DNA of 64,000 nucleotides from positions 1,971,001-2,035,000 of the forward strand of contig BSDZ01000004.1 in NCBI GenBank assembly GCA_030268105.1. The letters run 5' to 3'. Made by a program: the position numbers and the translations under genes. Positions 51,101 to 62,973 of this stretch are shown piece after piece. Below the pieces are notes generated by a model, which was not told the DNA's origin, ran no database searches, and saw only the letters and a program-made list of their open reading frames with translations. Every line of letters begins with the position of its first letter. The stretch's first letter is position 1. The DNA comes from Volvox africanus. Its lineage: Eukaryota > Chlorophyta > Chlorophyceae > Chlamydomonadales > Volvocaceae.

Positions 51101-53668
51101 TATCCCAGCCCTGTGGGCATCTGAGAGGGGGGGGTGCGAGGGCAGAGGGTGGTGAGGGGCGGTTCCAGGAAAGAGGACACCGACTGGACAGCAAGGGGCA
51201 AGTTGAAGAGGGAAAGGGTGCTAAGGGTGGGGGTTTTGAACAGGGCCCTTCAACAACGCTGAGCACAAGACCCTGCGTCAGTTTCTTCCAATCAAAAGTA
51301 AGTCGCGCAAACCATTAACGTTTGCAGCCGTACCTATACCTGTGTCGGCGATGTGAAAGCACTAATCGTGCTCAGTCAGTGGGTTTTGCGTTGCGTTGGG
51401 ATACCCATCATGCTGCTGCAGTGATGGTGAAGTCATTTGGAAGCCATTCCCCTTGATCTTCTTCCCGGGGAAGTAAGGCAGGTATGTATTTCTTTTCCCC
51501 TTCCCCGCATGTCCTTCGGACCTCGAGTCGCCCAGTTCGTCCGGGGCCTGGACGGCCCCCATCTGCATCCCGCATCTGCCCCTCGCCGTCGTGGGCCCCA
51601 TGGATCATCAGATGCGCACCTAAACCGGGGGTCAGTGGGATCCATGGCATTCAGGAACTTGCCCACGTGCATGGTCCTGTAGCCCGCCTTCTGCAACCAC
51701 ACTGGTAGATAGTCGTCGTCCAGGCGCTGCGAGATGAACTTCCAAAAACTGCCTGAAGACAGCAAATGGAGAAAAACATGGGGGCTATGGTGGGAGTGCC
51801 GTTAGGGGTGCTGGCGGTACAGGGGGGGCTAGCGGGTTTGGGATCACAGCGGATGAATGTACGGGTCCCACGGGCCGGCCTCGCATGTAGCTGCTTTCCG
51901 CACTCAGACATGTCTTACTGCCGCAATCGCCCGCCTGGCCTGGGTGCTGCCGCCCCAACATCCACCCATTCGGTCATCTCACGGCTCCAGTCGAGCACGG
52001 TAGACCTTTACCTCAACAATGCGGTGTAAGTATGCACGTCAGGCTGGCACTGCTGCTGATACCGTGAAGATTGCACTACTGCCGGGTCCGGGCTGCTTAG
52101 TGCGCTCGCCTTCGGACGACAGTAAGGGCGCCATCCGTTGACTAAAAAATGCTAATGGTTTTCCCTAGGAAATTTTGACTGCCACCTCGTCTTTGGCTAG
52201 GCCTCAACACGCGTCAGGTACCTCGCAGGCGCCGCTGCCACGTCGGGGCGGCGATAGGCGGCTCAGCAGGGTGCGCCGAAACGACCAGGCCAGACCTGAC
52301 GGTCCTTAAGGCCGTAGGGCCGTAAGGCCCTAAGGACGTAAAGCTTCATTTCCTGGTGACCCTGCCTACCCCTGTGATCACCCTTTAGACTACCGTCCTA
52401 AGTGAGGACGAAAATGTTTGGGTGGGAGCCCTCTCCTCAAGCCGTTTAGCAACTACCAGCGCACCAATTATCCATCTATCTATTCAGTGAATTGCGCCAA
52501 GATGACTAAGCCCACTGGCAGGCCAGGCAAGCCATCACACAGCGCAGGGAGTCCGAGTGATGCGAGTTCGTACCTAGCGAGTTTGCCTCATCCTGGGGCC
52601 TTCCCAGTGGTCGCTGACCCGCCTAACCTCTGCCTCTCCCTCTTACCGCCGCCGGCCTTTGCGGAACCTGGTCACGCAAGCAGATTCCACATGCAGCTCC
52701 CTGCCCTGACGGAGCCCCCTCTCCTTCACAAATCAGACACCCCGAAGTGCCTACCAGTGCCAGGTTGACTCAGATTGGCCACCTGTGCTCGTACCTTGTT
52801 CGGCTGTATTATTATCCGTACTCTGTCTGGAGCCCCTTCTTCCCACCCTCAGCGATTACCCTCTTGCTGGGCGCCCAACCACGCCCCCAGGAGCTTGGGG
52901 GGTGTCCCTTCCTAACCCGTCTCTCCCTTTCTCCTGCCGAAGCGCCCATCGCCCATCTGTCTTTCCGCGCACCATGGGGCTCTATATTGCTGGTGACGTT
53001 GTTGTTGTGGGTATAGCGGCCCGTCATGAGGATGGTGCGCGAGGGACAGCAGGCGGCGGTGGAAATAAGGAAGTTGCGCAGCTGCAGGCCCGGCTCCACG
53101 ATGTACTGGTTGAGCATGGGCATGTAGGCGGGGTGAGTGGAGTTGAGCATGTAGTCCTGGTCATCCTGAAGGAGTGAGGGAATAAGGCCCGGGAGGAGTG
53201 TTTTCATTGATGGAGTCAGATGTAGAGGTAAGGGGCTACTGGGCTCTAAAGGGCAAGGGGACTTTGCAACAAGAAAGTGATGGCCGACTGGAAAGGAGAA
53301 ACTTTCTACCCCCGAGCAGATCAAGTGAGGAGATGCGTTGGAGAAAGCATCTCTGGACGATGAAATGAAACTTCGGGAAGGGGGAAGGACGCGGGGAATA
53401 TGTATGCTGGAGTTGAGTTGCAGACGGTGAGGGTATTATTCCCGTTTTGTCGTACTGGCGAGCGTCCGTTCGCCGCTGTCGTGATGCGAGTACAATTGCG
53501 AATACTTGGTAAGAACTGACGTGTTACGTGTGAGATGTGACTGGCCGGCTGAATGCCCTTCTGGTCGAGCGAAGGACATACCGTTACGATGACAAGGAAA
53601 TTTGGCCTCGAGAACTGCTGCCCTGATGCAATGGCGACGCAAATAAAGATAGATACGTATAAGAGCAT
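39421..53668 (-). CDS. Arylsulfatase with inserted Pro-rich module array (ARS-A)
   Basis: Secreted sulfatase that should hydrolyse sulfate esters outside the cell. The start at 53668 gives a signal peptide (MLLYVSIFICVAIASGQQ). Catalytic blocks, in order by exon: PNFLVIVT joined to DDQDYMLNSTHPAYMP; the formylglycine site CCPSRTILMTGRYTH (53165-52973); DYLPVWLQKAGYRTMHVGKF (51752-51626); WDTWDALVEPYVYLYNSPGF (51.1 kb); ENQYSTDVISDKA and QVTPIAPHT (50.7-50.3 kb); IIFTSDNGFQLGNH (49.1 kb); IPAGYVTDWQ; NMVDIPATVMDLSGAGVPDV (47.8 kb); EMWGHAWDRR and KDYRAVRICTG (46.9 kb). The insert follows (exons 46304-45846 to 40857-40088), then VVWCMNGFRELYDLVLDPYE and the C-terminal LLDRLDALMTAVGYCRGGDS with CSTGYFPGS. 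All joins that I checked around the insert keep phase. The gene is about 14 kb, far longer than usual for the family. Alternatively the array is a nested gene, but in-phase splicing argues against that. Confidence 0.85.
40088..40857 (-). other. ARS-A exon: module 3 end, linker 3, sulfatase resumption
   Basis: The exon opens VNELTADPVAYLGQSYLNLY and goes into about 195 residues of Ser-Pro-Pro-Pro repeats (40785-40196). Without an intron it then returns to sulfatase sequence (GTCYKYVVWCMNGFRELYDL), ending at a GTACAC donor. One exon thus contains both array and enzyme, the strongest sign that they belong to one protein. The repeated S-P-P-P units are of the type hydroxylated and glycosylated in algal wall proteins. 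Confidence 0.8.
41869..41910 (+). ncRNA. Hammerhead ribozyme core (type I, minimal)
   Basis: CTGATGA at 41874-41880, stem II 41881-41895 (6 bp, loop GGC), GAAA at 41896-41899, then C-GC-G-UC, giving a one-base-pair stem III and a GUC cleavage site after 41905. Stem I pairs GTCAC (41869-41873) with GCGAC (41906-41910) with one A-C mismatch. All conserved core bases are present. Such minimal type I hammerheads are known from Penelope-like retroelements, including those of green algae. It lies in the 40858-42300 intron of ARS-A, antisense to that gene, so it would not act on the ARS-A transcript. Confidence 0.7.
42301..43512 (-). other. ARS-A exon: module 2 end, linker 2, module 3 core
   Basis: Single 1,212-nt exon. 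It opens VNDLQTNTAYYFGELYRKVY, then about 300 residues of Pro-rich linker with S-P-P-P repeats (43425-42521), then module 3: VMEFTLAFTYRTNLDVGRWY, QQDSTCLFVRIATRSASCSS and FKLVLTQGPSISAEYFEKE. In modules 1 and 2 an intron splits the segment before the D-S-T-C motif; here it is absent. Confidence 0.8.
43892..44069 (-). other. ARS-A exon: module 2 core
   Basis: Encodes QLDSTCLFLRIYASAMSCST followed by GLSSWMLLTLVQTPRVSAAD and FESTV. It starts in phase after the exon ending in SYRVAFDLDR and donates in phase to VNDLQT. It is the second copy of the three-fold module. Confidence 0.8.
44432..44464. repeat. TA microsatellite
   Basis: Alternating AT run within an ARS-A intron, with flanking ATATG/CATAT pieces that extend the low-complexity zone to about 44408. 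Confidence 0.8.
44601..45139 (-). other. ARS-A exon: module 1 end, linker 1, module 2 start
   Basis: Opens IIEFAHEPSLFLPLPYRTLY then NITALSAINCG, continues through a Cys/Ala-rich stretch, then a Pro-rich linker of about 85 residues (44900-44645), and ends RMSISYRVAFDLDR at a GTGGGC donor. The linker is richer in P-R-P and P-N-P than the other two. Confidence 0.8.
45344..45515 (-). other. ARS-A exon: module 1 core
   Basis: Encodes WSKQLDSTCIYLTAATGAES, then NGLSSMFDAVLVRGAAIPTT and DFSAAV. It is aligned by eye with the module 2 and 3 cores: Q-x-D-S-T-C, a second Cys about 13-15 residues on, G-[LV]-[SA]-S/K, and a final [AE]-x-[DE]-[FY]. Confidence 0.8.
45780..45809. repeat. GAT trinucleotide microsatellite
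   Basis: About ten GAT units in an ARS-A intron, directly beside the exon ending at 45846. Confidence 0.85.
45846..46304 (-). other. ARS-A exon: start of the insertion
   Basis: First exon of the insert. It opens ALPNGTFGWADTFYGSIGRP, joined in phase to the sulfatase exon ending in QDYR. It then carries Asn/Asp-rich and Arg-rich stretches, an Ala-rich probable helix, and YSLRLIFSYGEALDTD, the first strand segment of module 1. Confidence 0.75.
46419..46470. repeat. CA-rich microsatellite
   Basis: CA dinucleotides with CACG variants in an ARS-A intron. Confidence 0.8.
47890..47940. repeat. GT-rich microsatellite
   Basis: GT dinucleotides with TATG interruptions in an ARS-A intron, just past the exon encoding NMVDIPATVMDLSG. 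Confidence 0.8.
48058..48147. repeat. Compound CT, CA and TA microsatellite
   Basis: Consecutive CT, AC and AT runs in an ARS-A intron. Confidence 0.8.
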
Positions 53669-55049
53669 TTGTTTCAGCTTGAATGGGCTCCTTTGTTTGG
53701 GTCGTCCACCGTGCGCACAGCCCTGAGCATCTATACGCTGGGCCTGTAGTTGGCCGGCCTGGTAATCGCCATGGACACTATGTAAAACCCACATGCGGGA
53801 GATGATGAGATCATGAATGTTAATTATAAAACCGACGTGTGCGACATATGAGAGGCAGGAGAGCGTCGGAAGTTGTAGCTCTCCTTACGAATGTCACAAG
53901 TATAAACCAGATGAATGGCACCCGTCAAATTATATATGGGCACCCGGGTCTCTTATCTGTTATTTGACATTTGTAGATGAGGTGTAGCTTCTCTAAGAGA
54001 CGACTGGCGGGCGGTCCGTACATTCCTTACTGGTAAAGGAGAGTGCTCAATGTAATTCGGCTGCTGCGAAGAATGGCTGTTGCCTCCTCGATAAACTTAA
54101 GCTGATCACTGATTTCGCGAGGCGGGCATGATCGCAAACTGTGAATTTATCCCAGCACGCACCCGATGATAATATGGATTGACAGATGACGAAGTCAAAG
54201 TCCGATAGTCGTCAGCCAAAACGATTCTCAAATTGGTAACATTTGGACATAAGAATTGCGAGAATAGTTGAGTTGACCCGTGATAGACGGTACAATATGT
54301 CGAGGGAGGTCCGGGATATCGTGGATGACTATTTCCATATAGGGATGTGACCATTTTGTAATTAGATGCTTAAGCAATAGTGAATACAAATGGCGGAGAC
54401 CGGCATTCATGTACTCCCAAAGACGGGCGCTGAGGCGGCCAAACAAGGGACACTTGCAAGCTTCAAGGACTTCGTGGTGCGCATTGATGGGCTTTGTTAT
54501 TGTGTATTGAGTGACGTTTGAATATTGTCCAGGGGTACTTTTGGTTCACGGTGCTGGGGCCGGTCATAATATCTTTTACGACCTAGGGAACTTCGCTTGA
54601 GGATAGCGCCGGTGTTTTTAACAGCTTGATCATGAGATATTTCAAGGTCTTGTTTCCTGGCCTAAGAGAATCTCGAATCCCGATGGCGAACTCCTGCAGC
54701 GATGCACGTATCCAGATTCCTTGTGAATTTCCTATGGAAAGCTCTCTCACACCTAACCTGATCGGTAACGGGTAATTGCACAGTCAGCACTTTAGGATAT
54801 CAATAATTGGAAGTCCAAGGCCGTCCCAGATCTGGGCCCCGCCGTGCCTAAGGGAGACCCATTGACACATCGACTCTATAGGTAGTTACATATATTGGAG
54901 CTGTATTTTACTGTGCGAACTTCCCGCGTCTACTCCGATGCCATGTAATCCGCCGTCAGGGCGACGTGAAAACGCATTCGGAGGTGAACGTTTGACAACT
55001 TATGGAAGATGAATAAGATCGAAGTGCAGCCCCGTTCGTCTGCTCTGCT
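53669..55049. other. Intergenic, divergent promoters of ARS-A and DcpS
   Basis: AT-rich sequence between the divergent start codons of ARS-A (-) and DcpS (+). No gene, repeat or clear TATA box recognised. Confidence 0.4.
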
Positions 55050-58000
55050 ATGCTCTACCAGCTAGCCTGGCAGCCCGGCACTGAAATTGTTGGTCGGGTG
55101 ACGGTGGCGCACACCCGCTGCGCCCGCTCCATAGCATCACTGCCCATGCACTTTTATTACCTGGCGATATCTCACCCTCCACCTTTCAGCCCGCTTTTTT
55201 CGGCCTCGTTTGTTGTCGCCACACGGTTGCACCCCTTTTGGCAGGTTGTCGAGGTGCTCAATGATGACCCTATGGCCAAGTATATTGCGCTCCTGGGCAG
55301 GTAGTTATAGGTTTAGAGAGGGACAGGACTGGACTCACCGATAGCTGGAAGGAGAGTTAGCTCATACAAATATGCAGTCTCTTGCTAGCAACAAGGGGCT
55401 ATGAAGATATATGCAGTTGGCAGCTCGTGGTTGTGGGAACCTTGAAATTACCTTGAGATCATCTCTCTGCTTCTCGTAGTGGACGCAGCCTGAACGGGGC
55501 GAGGCGGTGCGGGGCGCCCGGATGCAGATGTTTCCCCACCTGGAGCTTATAATTCCCGCATGCGTGTATAGGGCCTGCAACGGGCAACATGGGGGCGTAT
55601 CTTACGGGAAGGGTGTGGCTGCGGTCCTGCTTCTGCTCCGAGACCTTGCCGGAATCAAACGGCCTGTCACAGCCCTCCAGGGAGGGCTAATCAGGAAGGT
55701 CTAATCTTAACCTTAGCTTCTCGTGGTCTCATGCATTATGTCCCTTCGTGGCCCCCCTCCTCATCCCCCTCACCCACGCCTTAGGTTTGAGGGTCGGGAC
55801 GAAGTGGCGGTGCTGCTGCTAAACAGAAAGCCCTTTAACAAGGACTCCCTGAGCAGCCTGGTGGGGGAGGGCCTGGAGCTGCAACACGATTTCGTAAACG
55901 ACATCTACTCCAAGGTACCCTTTCCACCCGTCGTCTCCCGTTGTCCTCGATGCGGCTCTGTGACCCTGTCTGCCTGCCATGCGTGTGCCCTTGCCCGTAT
56001 CGCCACCATTGCTTCCTTCCCCATCCTGCATGCCTCTCCTTTGTCGTACCTCTCCTTCCTTCATGCCTTTGTCGTACCTCTCCTTCATGTTTGGTTTCCC
56101 ACTTTGCGTGTCTTTCTTCCTCTCTTCTTCCGATCTCTCATTTGTTCTTCTTTATCATTCCTCTTTATTCGTTGCCGTACATGTTCGCTCCGGCGCCTTT
56201 TTCAGCTCTAGCTGCAGCAGTGTTTCCGTGGCAGTCCTCGGGCGCATGGATTCTTCCCGTCCCTGAACCGTCCTTGTCTCCGCAGAGCCGCATGTGTATA
56301 GGATTACGCTGCACTTTGCGCGCTCTTATTTTCTTTTCCTTTTTTTACCTGCACCTGCACCTGCACGTCTCATGCTGCTTGCATCTCCCTGCTACCCCCT
56401 TAGTGAGGCCGTGTGGGACCGTGTTTGGTTTGGTACCCGCGCGGTCTTCAGGCTAGCCTGGGTGAGTTGAAGGTTTGTCGGGCCAGGGCGTGTCGTTTTG
56501 AAAGGGTGGGGAGTCGGGGGCAGCACGCGATTGGCGGGGCCAGCGGTTGGCAATCAGCAATCAGCTTCTTTGTTCCCTCCTCGTTTCGTCCGCAAACGAA
56601 ATGTCTTATATTCGGCGCCAACAGCCGGGTCAATGATCTCTACTTGGGAAGGGCTTATGTTTTCTCCACTCCTCTTTTTGAGAATTCACGGCCTTGGTGG
56701 CTCTTATATCGTAACCTGCTTTTACGTCTTCCCACCTTGCCAAACTCAACCCTGGATGAAGCCAGCTGTCCACATCCAGTATACCCGACTCGCATCCAGT
56801 GGTAAATCACCGGGTGGTGGGGGTGGTGGTTGGTAATTTGCTCGTCGACAGCGGTAATCCCTCTCTCCCTCTCTCCCTCTCTCCCTCTCTCCCTCTCTCC
56901 CTCTCTCCCTCTCTCCCTCTCTCCCTCTCTCCCTCCCACAATCCTGGACAACTGAAAACAGCTATATCCCCCAGCCAAGCCCCTGGCCCTCACAGCCATT
57001 GCAAATTGTGTACCTCCCCCGACCCCCCCCCCTCACGAAGTCTCATGCCATATTGCACTATTTCACATCAGCACCTGCGAAGAGCCCTCACCCGTGCCAA
57101 GAGGAGCACATTTTAACATTTCTAAAGATTCTCTTATTACTTCTGGATTGCTAAAAGCAAAAATTGAAGACCAAAAATATTTTATTAAGGGTAATTTTAT
57201 TATTAGACACTCATGTATTTGGCATTTTCGCAGTTGTCATAAGTATCAAGTCAAATGAGCGGAGAAATCCGCGGATGATTATACGGACGGAATTCGGAGA
57301 CGTCTGGAGCCCGGGTCCGCTTTGTCTGACCCGCGAAGGGCGGTCCCCCGCGAGCCAACAGGTTGCCTCCTGACCCCTCCATCTCCATTCCGTTATGTAA
57401 TGCGATACGTAATGCGGCATGTGTGGGCTGCTGAAGGGGTCATGAGATACTGCTCCTGGTGGTGGTATCCGCACGGGCACATGGGCGCCGGGCCATCCAA
57501 ACCAGTAATGCCTTGTCCAACCTACCATACCAAGTACGCGTCACCATACCTCCTCAACGCCCCACGGACCCTCTCCAGTACGTTGGGAAGCCCCCCCCGG
57601 AGCATGCCACCGTGACGGTGGACCTGATCTACCCGGCAACTGAGAAACACGTACGGAAATACCGCCAGCAGCGGCGCCGCATGGTGCGATGTGGCTGGGG
57701 CCGCCCGGTTCACAGTTCAGAACTGTAATCTGCTAGCGAATGGAGGGGCGTATGGAGGGGCTGAGAGCGGTTCGGGGATAGGTGCGGACTTTGAGTTGAC
57801 GTGGGATGGAGTCCGGGTTGCCACTTTGGGTCTAAGTGGTTTGAAATGGGGACCCCGTGCGTGGCGGTGTCCGTGATGCTCGGCGCAGTGAGGGGGGAGT
57901 AGGGAGGAGAAGGGAGGGTTGTAACTTAGGGTAGTTAGACCGAAAGAGAGGGCAGATAGTAGAGAGGGCGAGAGGGCATAATGTATTCTCCCCCGTCCCT

Positions 58001-60752
58001 TTTACCCCACAATTCAACAGGTGAAAGAAACCCCCGAGATGTACGAGGGCATTATCCTGCCGTACATCCTGTCTTACCCGCCTGCTGCATTGCAGTGGGT
58101 GTACAACGTGCTTGAAAAAAAGGTATAGCAGTTGGAATCGGGAGCCGCGTCCTCACCCTTCCCTTTATGCTGTGCGTGCGATGTGAGGCGGAGTAGGTTG
58201 AAATATCTTAGGGTTTTCCTCTAATGGGATTTGTAGTCTTCAACCCCGCACCTCTCTTCTTCATGACCACCAGGTCCCAGGTTCAATTCCTCCTTTTCGC
58301 ATTTCTGCACATCGGCGCATTCGGCGCCCTTCCTCCACATGGGCGGCATGGCGGCAGCGTTTCTTCCGGGCGCGTGGGCGTGTGGGCGACTCGCTTCCCA
58401 TTCCATAGCCCCCAACTTCACAAATAAAGAATCACGACTTACATAAGCCATAAGCGATAACCCGGGGGCAGGGTCCATTCGCTAAGGGATCAAGCTTCAT
58501 AACCTGCAGGATTCACTCGTGTCTGATTCCGCATCCCGCTACATCACTATTGGACTGCTGGGTACGTTTGGCATCCCGCGTTTGGCATCCCTTCTTCTCT
58601 TATCCCTTAGATTCCTGTGGCACCGGCTCACCTGGGCTCCCGGCCCCTCCCGCTCCCTTCGGCCTACATAGAAAGAGGTGGACCGGCTGATCTTCGAGGA
58701 CCCGGACCCGCAGCTGGGCTTCATGCTCCATCCTGACCTGAAATGGGTGCGTGGAGTGGGGCTGCGGGAGGGGTGTTGAGAGGAGGGAGCTGTGAGAGGA
58801 GGGGGGCAATGGAAGGAGTGCTAGGAGGGAGGGTATGGTGTGCCTCCCGGCACCCAGCCCGGGTGCTCCGTCATGATAAGGTGGCTTTGGTTCTAGCCAG
58901 GACAGCTATCTCCCTCCCTGTGTGTCGCATCCCCCACGTCGTCCTGCCGCCTCACCCGCTCCCTCACAGGACCAGCAGCAGGTCGACCAGCTGTACTGCC
59001 TGGCGATAATTCACCGGCGGGATGTGCCCTGCCTCAGGTCCCTGGATCTCACGCACTTGGAGCTGCTCGAGAACATTCGGGATAAGGGATGTAAGGTAGG
59101 TTTGGGGCGAATGACAGCAGAACGAAGTAGAACGTGAAGAATGAAACAGCGGACAAACAGGGACAGAAGTGAGGCAGTCCGCGCGAAAGCTCGCAGCAGG
59201 TCGCGGGCAGGTAAAAGAACGGAGGTCCTTGAGAGGAAAACAGCGATAACGACGAAAAAGCATGATCAACCTAGGATTATATTAACCTTCATTAACCCCC
59301 AAGTGGCTTTGTTGTGCGGCTTATACAGCTGGTGTTATCATGGCAGGACGTGTAGGGGAAAGCACGTGAAGGGTGTATTGAGGAGGTGGTGTTGTGTAGC
59401 GCCCGAGCCGTATTTAAGCCATGGCTTGCTGATGGGATGCTGTGTGTGGTCTTATAGGGCTATTAGGAAGCAAGGCCCACCGTCTTCACCGCTTCTGGGG
59501 TTTCTTGTAGTCGGAGGAGTAGGCGGTGGTACTTGTTTCAGTTGTGAAGGTCCAGCTTAGCGGCTGGGAGCTCCAACCCTAGTGCGTCCACGCCGTGGTT
59601 TCCAATCCTTTTTGGACACACAATCCCTCCACAAACAGCTCCAGCGCTAGCACCACCCTTTCCTGCCCCCCCTGCACAACGTGTCAATCTCAGCACCCGC
59701 ACCGGAGCGAACCGCGAGCAAGCCCTGGTGCCTCTTGAGCCTGCTCCCGCCCTTCACACAGACACTACACACAAGAGTCTGTCCCATCCTCCTTTTTCAT
59801 TTTCCACTATCAAATAGATCCATTGGCTTTTTATCAAGACGCACACATATACACACATACGCACAGACATACACATATACACACGCGCACGTCAGCGGTC
59901 GTAAGTATACACCAGCTGTCACTTAGTAGAGTCATTTTTCCTTTGAACCCCCCCCCCCTCCATATACACAGGCCATCCAGGACAAGTACGGCGTACCGGC
60001 AAATAGCTTGCGGATTTTTGTCCATTACCCGCCGTCGTACTGGCACTTTCATGTGCACTTTGTACATGCGGCTTTCGCGGCTCCTGGTACGGCTGCCGGC
60101 AAGGCGATTTTGTTGGACGATATAATTGGTGAGTGCGCCAAAAAGGGCATCACGTGCCGCTATTGAATGGGACGCGAAGCGATTTCGGAAGCGGGCTTCA
60201 GTTTAGTTGGCCCTCGTCGCGTAATGTCGTACTCAGAATGAGGGTCCGAAAGGGGGACGTAGCGAAGCCGCATGGAGCAGTTTCGGTGGAAAAGCATGCG
60301 CCGAAGAATTCCGACAATAAGGTGGAGGAGGAGGGGGGGGGAGGCCGGGGAAAGAGGGCGAGAGAGGGTCTCGCTGAATGGCGAGAGGGGGTCTTTTCGG
60401 GGACGTGGGGGACGTCCGGTTCTGCTTCCACTGTGCATGTGCTCCTCGCCAGGCAGGCCCTATATCACCTTTCGGGCGTTGGGGGTTTCGATAGTGCGAT
60501 ATATTCAGTATCGGTGATGCTATTCAATGGGACCGGGACCCCAAAACTCCCCCTTTGCAGCAGCGTTCCCTGCTTGGTAGACTCACTCCCGTGCACCCTA
60601 AGACATCCGCACCTCCGCCACCTCCGCCACCTCTGCCGCTGCGTCCAGACAACATTAAGATTTTTGGGAAGGACTACTGGCGGCAGCGAACCCTCACCTA
60701 CCAGCTGGGGGAGGCTGACGACATGTGGAAGCTACTGGGGGGTGCTGTCTGA
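55050..60752 (+). CDS. DCPS: Scavenger mRNA-decapping enzyme DcpS
   Basis: HIT-family pyrophosphatase that cleaves m7GpppN caps left after 3'-5' mRNA decay. Exons in order: VVEVLNDDPMAKYIALLG (55246-55303); FEGRDEVAVLLLNRKPF to HDFVNDIYSK (55.8-55.9 kb); YVGKPPPEHATVTVDLIYPA and TEKHVRKYRQQRRRM (57.6 kb); KETPEMYEGIILPYILSY (58.0 kb); EVDRLIFEDPDPQLGFMLHP (58.7 kb); QLYCLAIIHRRDVPCLRSLD (59.0 kb); RIFVHYPPSYWHFHVHFVHA (60.0 kb); YWRQRTLTYQLGEADDMWKL (60.7 kb), stop at 60752. HFHVHF is the HIT triad, its central His the expected nucleophile. All joins that I checked keep phase. Blocks follow the human DcpS order. The first exon is less sure: ATG 55050 with a donor near 55098 joins in phase but shows no family motif. 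Confidence 0.9.
56859..56936. repeat. CTCTCCCT octamer tandem repeat
   Basis: About nine perfect tandem copies of CTCTCCCT in a DcpS intron. Confidence 0.85.
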
Positions 60753-60785
60753 GGTTGGAGCTGCTCAAACCCCTTTCCCCGCTCT

Positions 60786-60821
60786 GGGCCGGGGCCGGGC
60801 CGGGCCGGGCCGGGGCGGGCC
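60786..60821 (+). repeat. GGGCC/GGGGCC tandem repeat in DcpS 3' region
   Basis: Six G-runs of three or four separated by CC or C, 34 nt past the DcpS stop. On the sense strand it could form a G-quadruplex in the 3' UTR. Confidence 0.8.
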
Positions 60822-62973
60822 TTATTGGCGCCGACAGCAAATTTCTCTCCCTTGAGACTTGGCCGTCCCACTTAAACCCGTCCCATTTCATCTCATTTCG
60901 CATTACGAAACCGTCACGAGAAAGTAACAAGTACAGCGGAAGGGCAGGGACACGCAGGTGGGATTGCTTGTGCCCAATCGGCGGCGCTTGCCTGCTGACG
61001 ATGCGGAGTAGATGTTCAGTTCATTATTAGAGCGCGAGGTTTCACCTGGGCGCAAGGGGACGGAAGCACTGGTGTGATGTGGGTGGCGAGATAAGAGAGA
61101 AAGTTGGTGCCGGTGGGGCGTCGGATACTACTGCGGGTTGAAAGGCAGGGCCGAGGAGCCGCAGGAGAGGGCGCAGGTTGCAGGAGGGCTACGCACGTGC
61201 GGAGAGAACACGGGTAGCGGTAGCGATTGTTGACCAGAAGTGAAGCTGCATGGGAAGTTGGGAGATAGTAATTGGGTTGGCAAGGGCTGTGTGCTACAGT
61301 TTGGGCCAGGTTGTCTTGGGTTTAGGGTTGCCGGTCTGATGGCAAGCGGTGTGGTGCGGTGTCGCATGGTGCAGTGGGCGGTAGTAAAAGTTGCCGAGAA
61401 TAAGCAAGAGCAAAATCGATTTGGGTCACTTCGTTGCGTTGAGAAACCGGCGTCTTTCGTAAGCCGTGCCTCTTGAAGGAAATTTTCCGCGGCTGCGAGT
61501 TTTGCGTCGATATGCACGCACGTCTGGAAAAGCCGGTTTCCTTGTAACAACGCTTTCATAGGGTATTGATAAAGATGTAGGTTATAATTGCACAACATAA
61601 TTGCACAAATGTGCTTGAAGTGGTTTCAAGCATGCAGTCCACGAGCGGGCTTTCGATTTCCCGTTCCGCGACCCGCTCGTGTCGCGTGTTCCCAGCCGCC
61701 ATCTGTATTCGCGATGTATGCGGATGTACAACATGCGAGGCGCAAGAAAGGCAAGAACGGTGTAGTTCTTCAACGAAACAAGCATAGTGCGTGATTCAGC
61801 ATTCAGCGGACTACTTGCGTTTCATAAGAGGATGATTCCAGGAGTGTGTGAGCAAAAAGACTGGCAACGATGAACTCCGTAATCTCCATTTGGAAGACAA
61901 CCTATTAAAACGAATCAGATATATTGTACTGGATCTGAATCATTTTATTTACATTAATAACAGGTTGATGTGCTATCGTTTATGATCGAAGCCCAGTTTC
62001 CACACTCAGATAGAGGGGGTCGAAAGCCTGGTTATCTGTGGGTTGCTAAAGGCAGCCATTTCCACAAACTACGCGCCTTATGAGATGATGGATGACCCAC
62101 AATGCGGAAGCATGTTTGGCTGAAGACATAACGGGGATCTATCCGACGCTCGAGTCGCTGTGCAGATACCGGTGCTTACCTCGACAACATCAAGGCGACG
62201 ACAAACGTTGTAAAAACGTAGCCACTGAAAGTACATTAATCAAATCATTTAAATTACATCAACAAAGGAAATATGGACAGAATACGTACTGGGCACAGTT
62301 ACGGCAGTTGTGTAATATACGAACACCGTGTCCGCGGCAGCGAGGAGGAAACTGGTGGGCGATAGATTATACCCATTTCAGGCGAAACAATTCAGCGAAG
62401 TTATTTCGAACATCCATGCAGAATCTGGACATATGTCAGCCTCATGATGCATACCGATGAGCGGCCTCTGGCCGTGAGCACATCAATGGCACACATTATG
62501 TGAGAATTTTATATTTCATTAATATTTCTCCTAATCAAAATTGGATTTCGCCTTTAATGCTACAAAGTGATGATGGAGGTTGGCTTTGTCAGACATCCAG
62601 AACTGCGGTTGAATACACCAATATCTTTGTACACACATTATGTGCTGTAAGAGGATTTGCTGCATGCACAGCAAGTTCTTGAAAATGAGGGGCGGGCGGA
62701 AATCGTACAGTAATGCTGCATCTGTTGCAGGGAAAAGCCAAATTGCAGTGACAAATAATGAAGGGTTTATTATGGGAATGAATCCCACAGTTCAGTTCAT
62801 TTAGCTGTCCAATACTTTTAGATGAAACTGATAAAAAAATAACTTCATTTTGTAACAGCGACTCGTGGGCGAACAAAGTAGCCAGAGCCCTGCTAAGGTT
62901 TGGCAGTCGACGTGAAATTTTTCAAATCTTTGAATATTATTTGTGTTCTGTTTTTGCTTCACACAAGACCCTC
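60822..62973. other. Intergenic, no gene recognised
   Basis: The first part probably holds the DcpS 3' UTR. 61.5-62.9 kb is AT-rich with short frames on both strands and no recognised family. Promoter elements of ARS-B must lie near its right end, but none is distinct. Confidence 0.35.

Noticed and set aside
58278..58290. GGTTCAATTCC, tRNA T-loop-like
   Set aside because: No A box or acceptor stem could be found in the surrounding DcpS intron.
58511..58561. Possible extra DcpS exon after an acceptor-like TGCAG
   Set aside because: The exons at 58.1 and 58.67 kb join directly in phase and in the order of human DcpS; this piece would break the family match.
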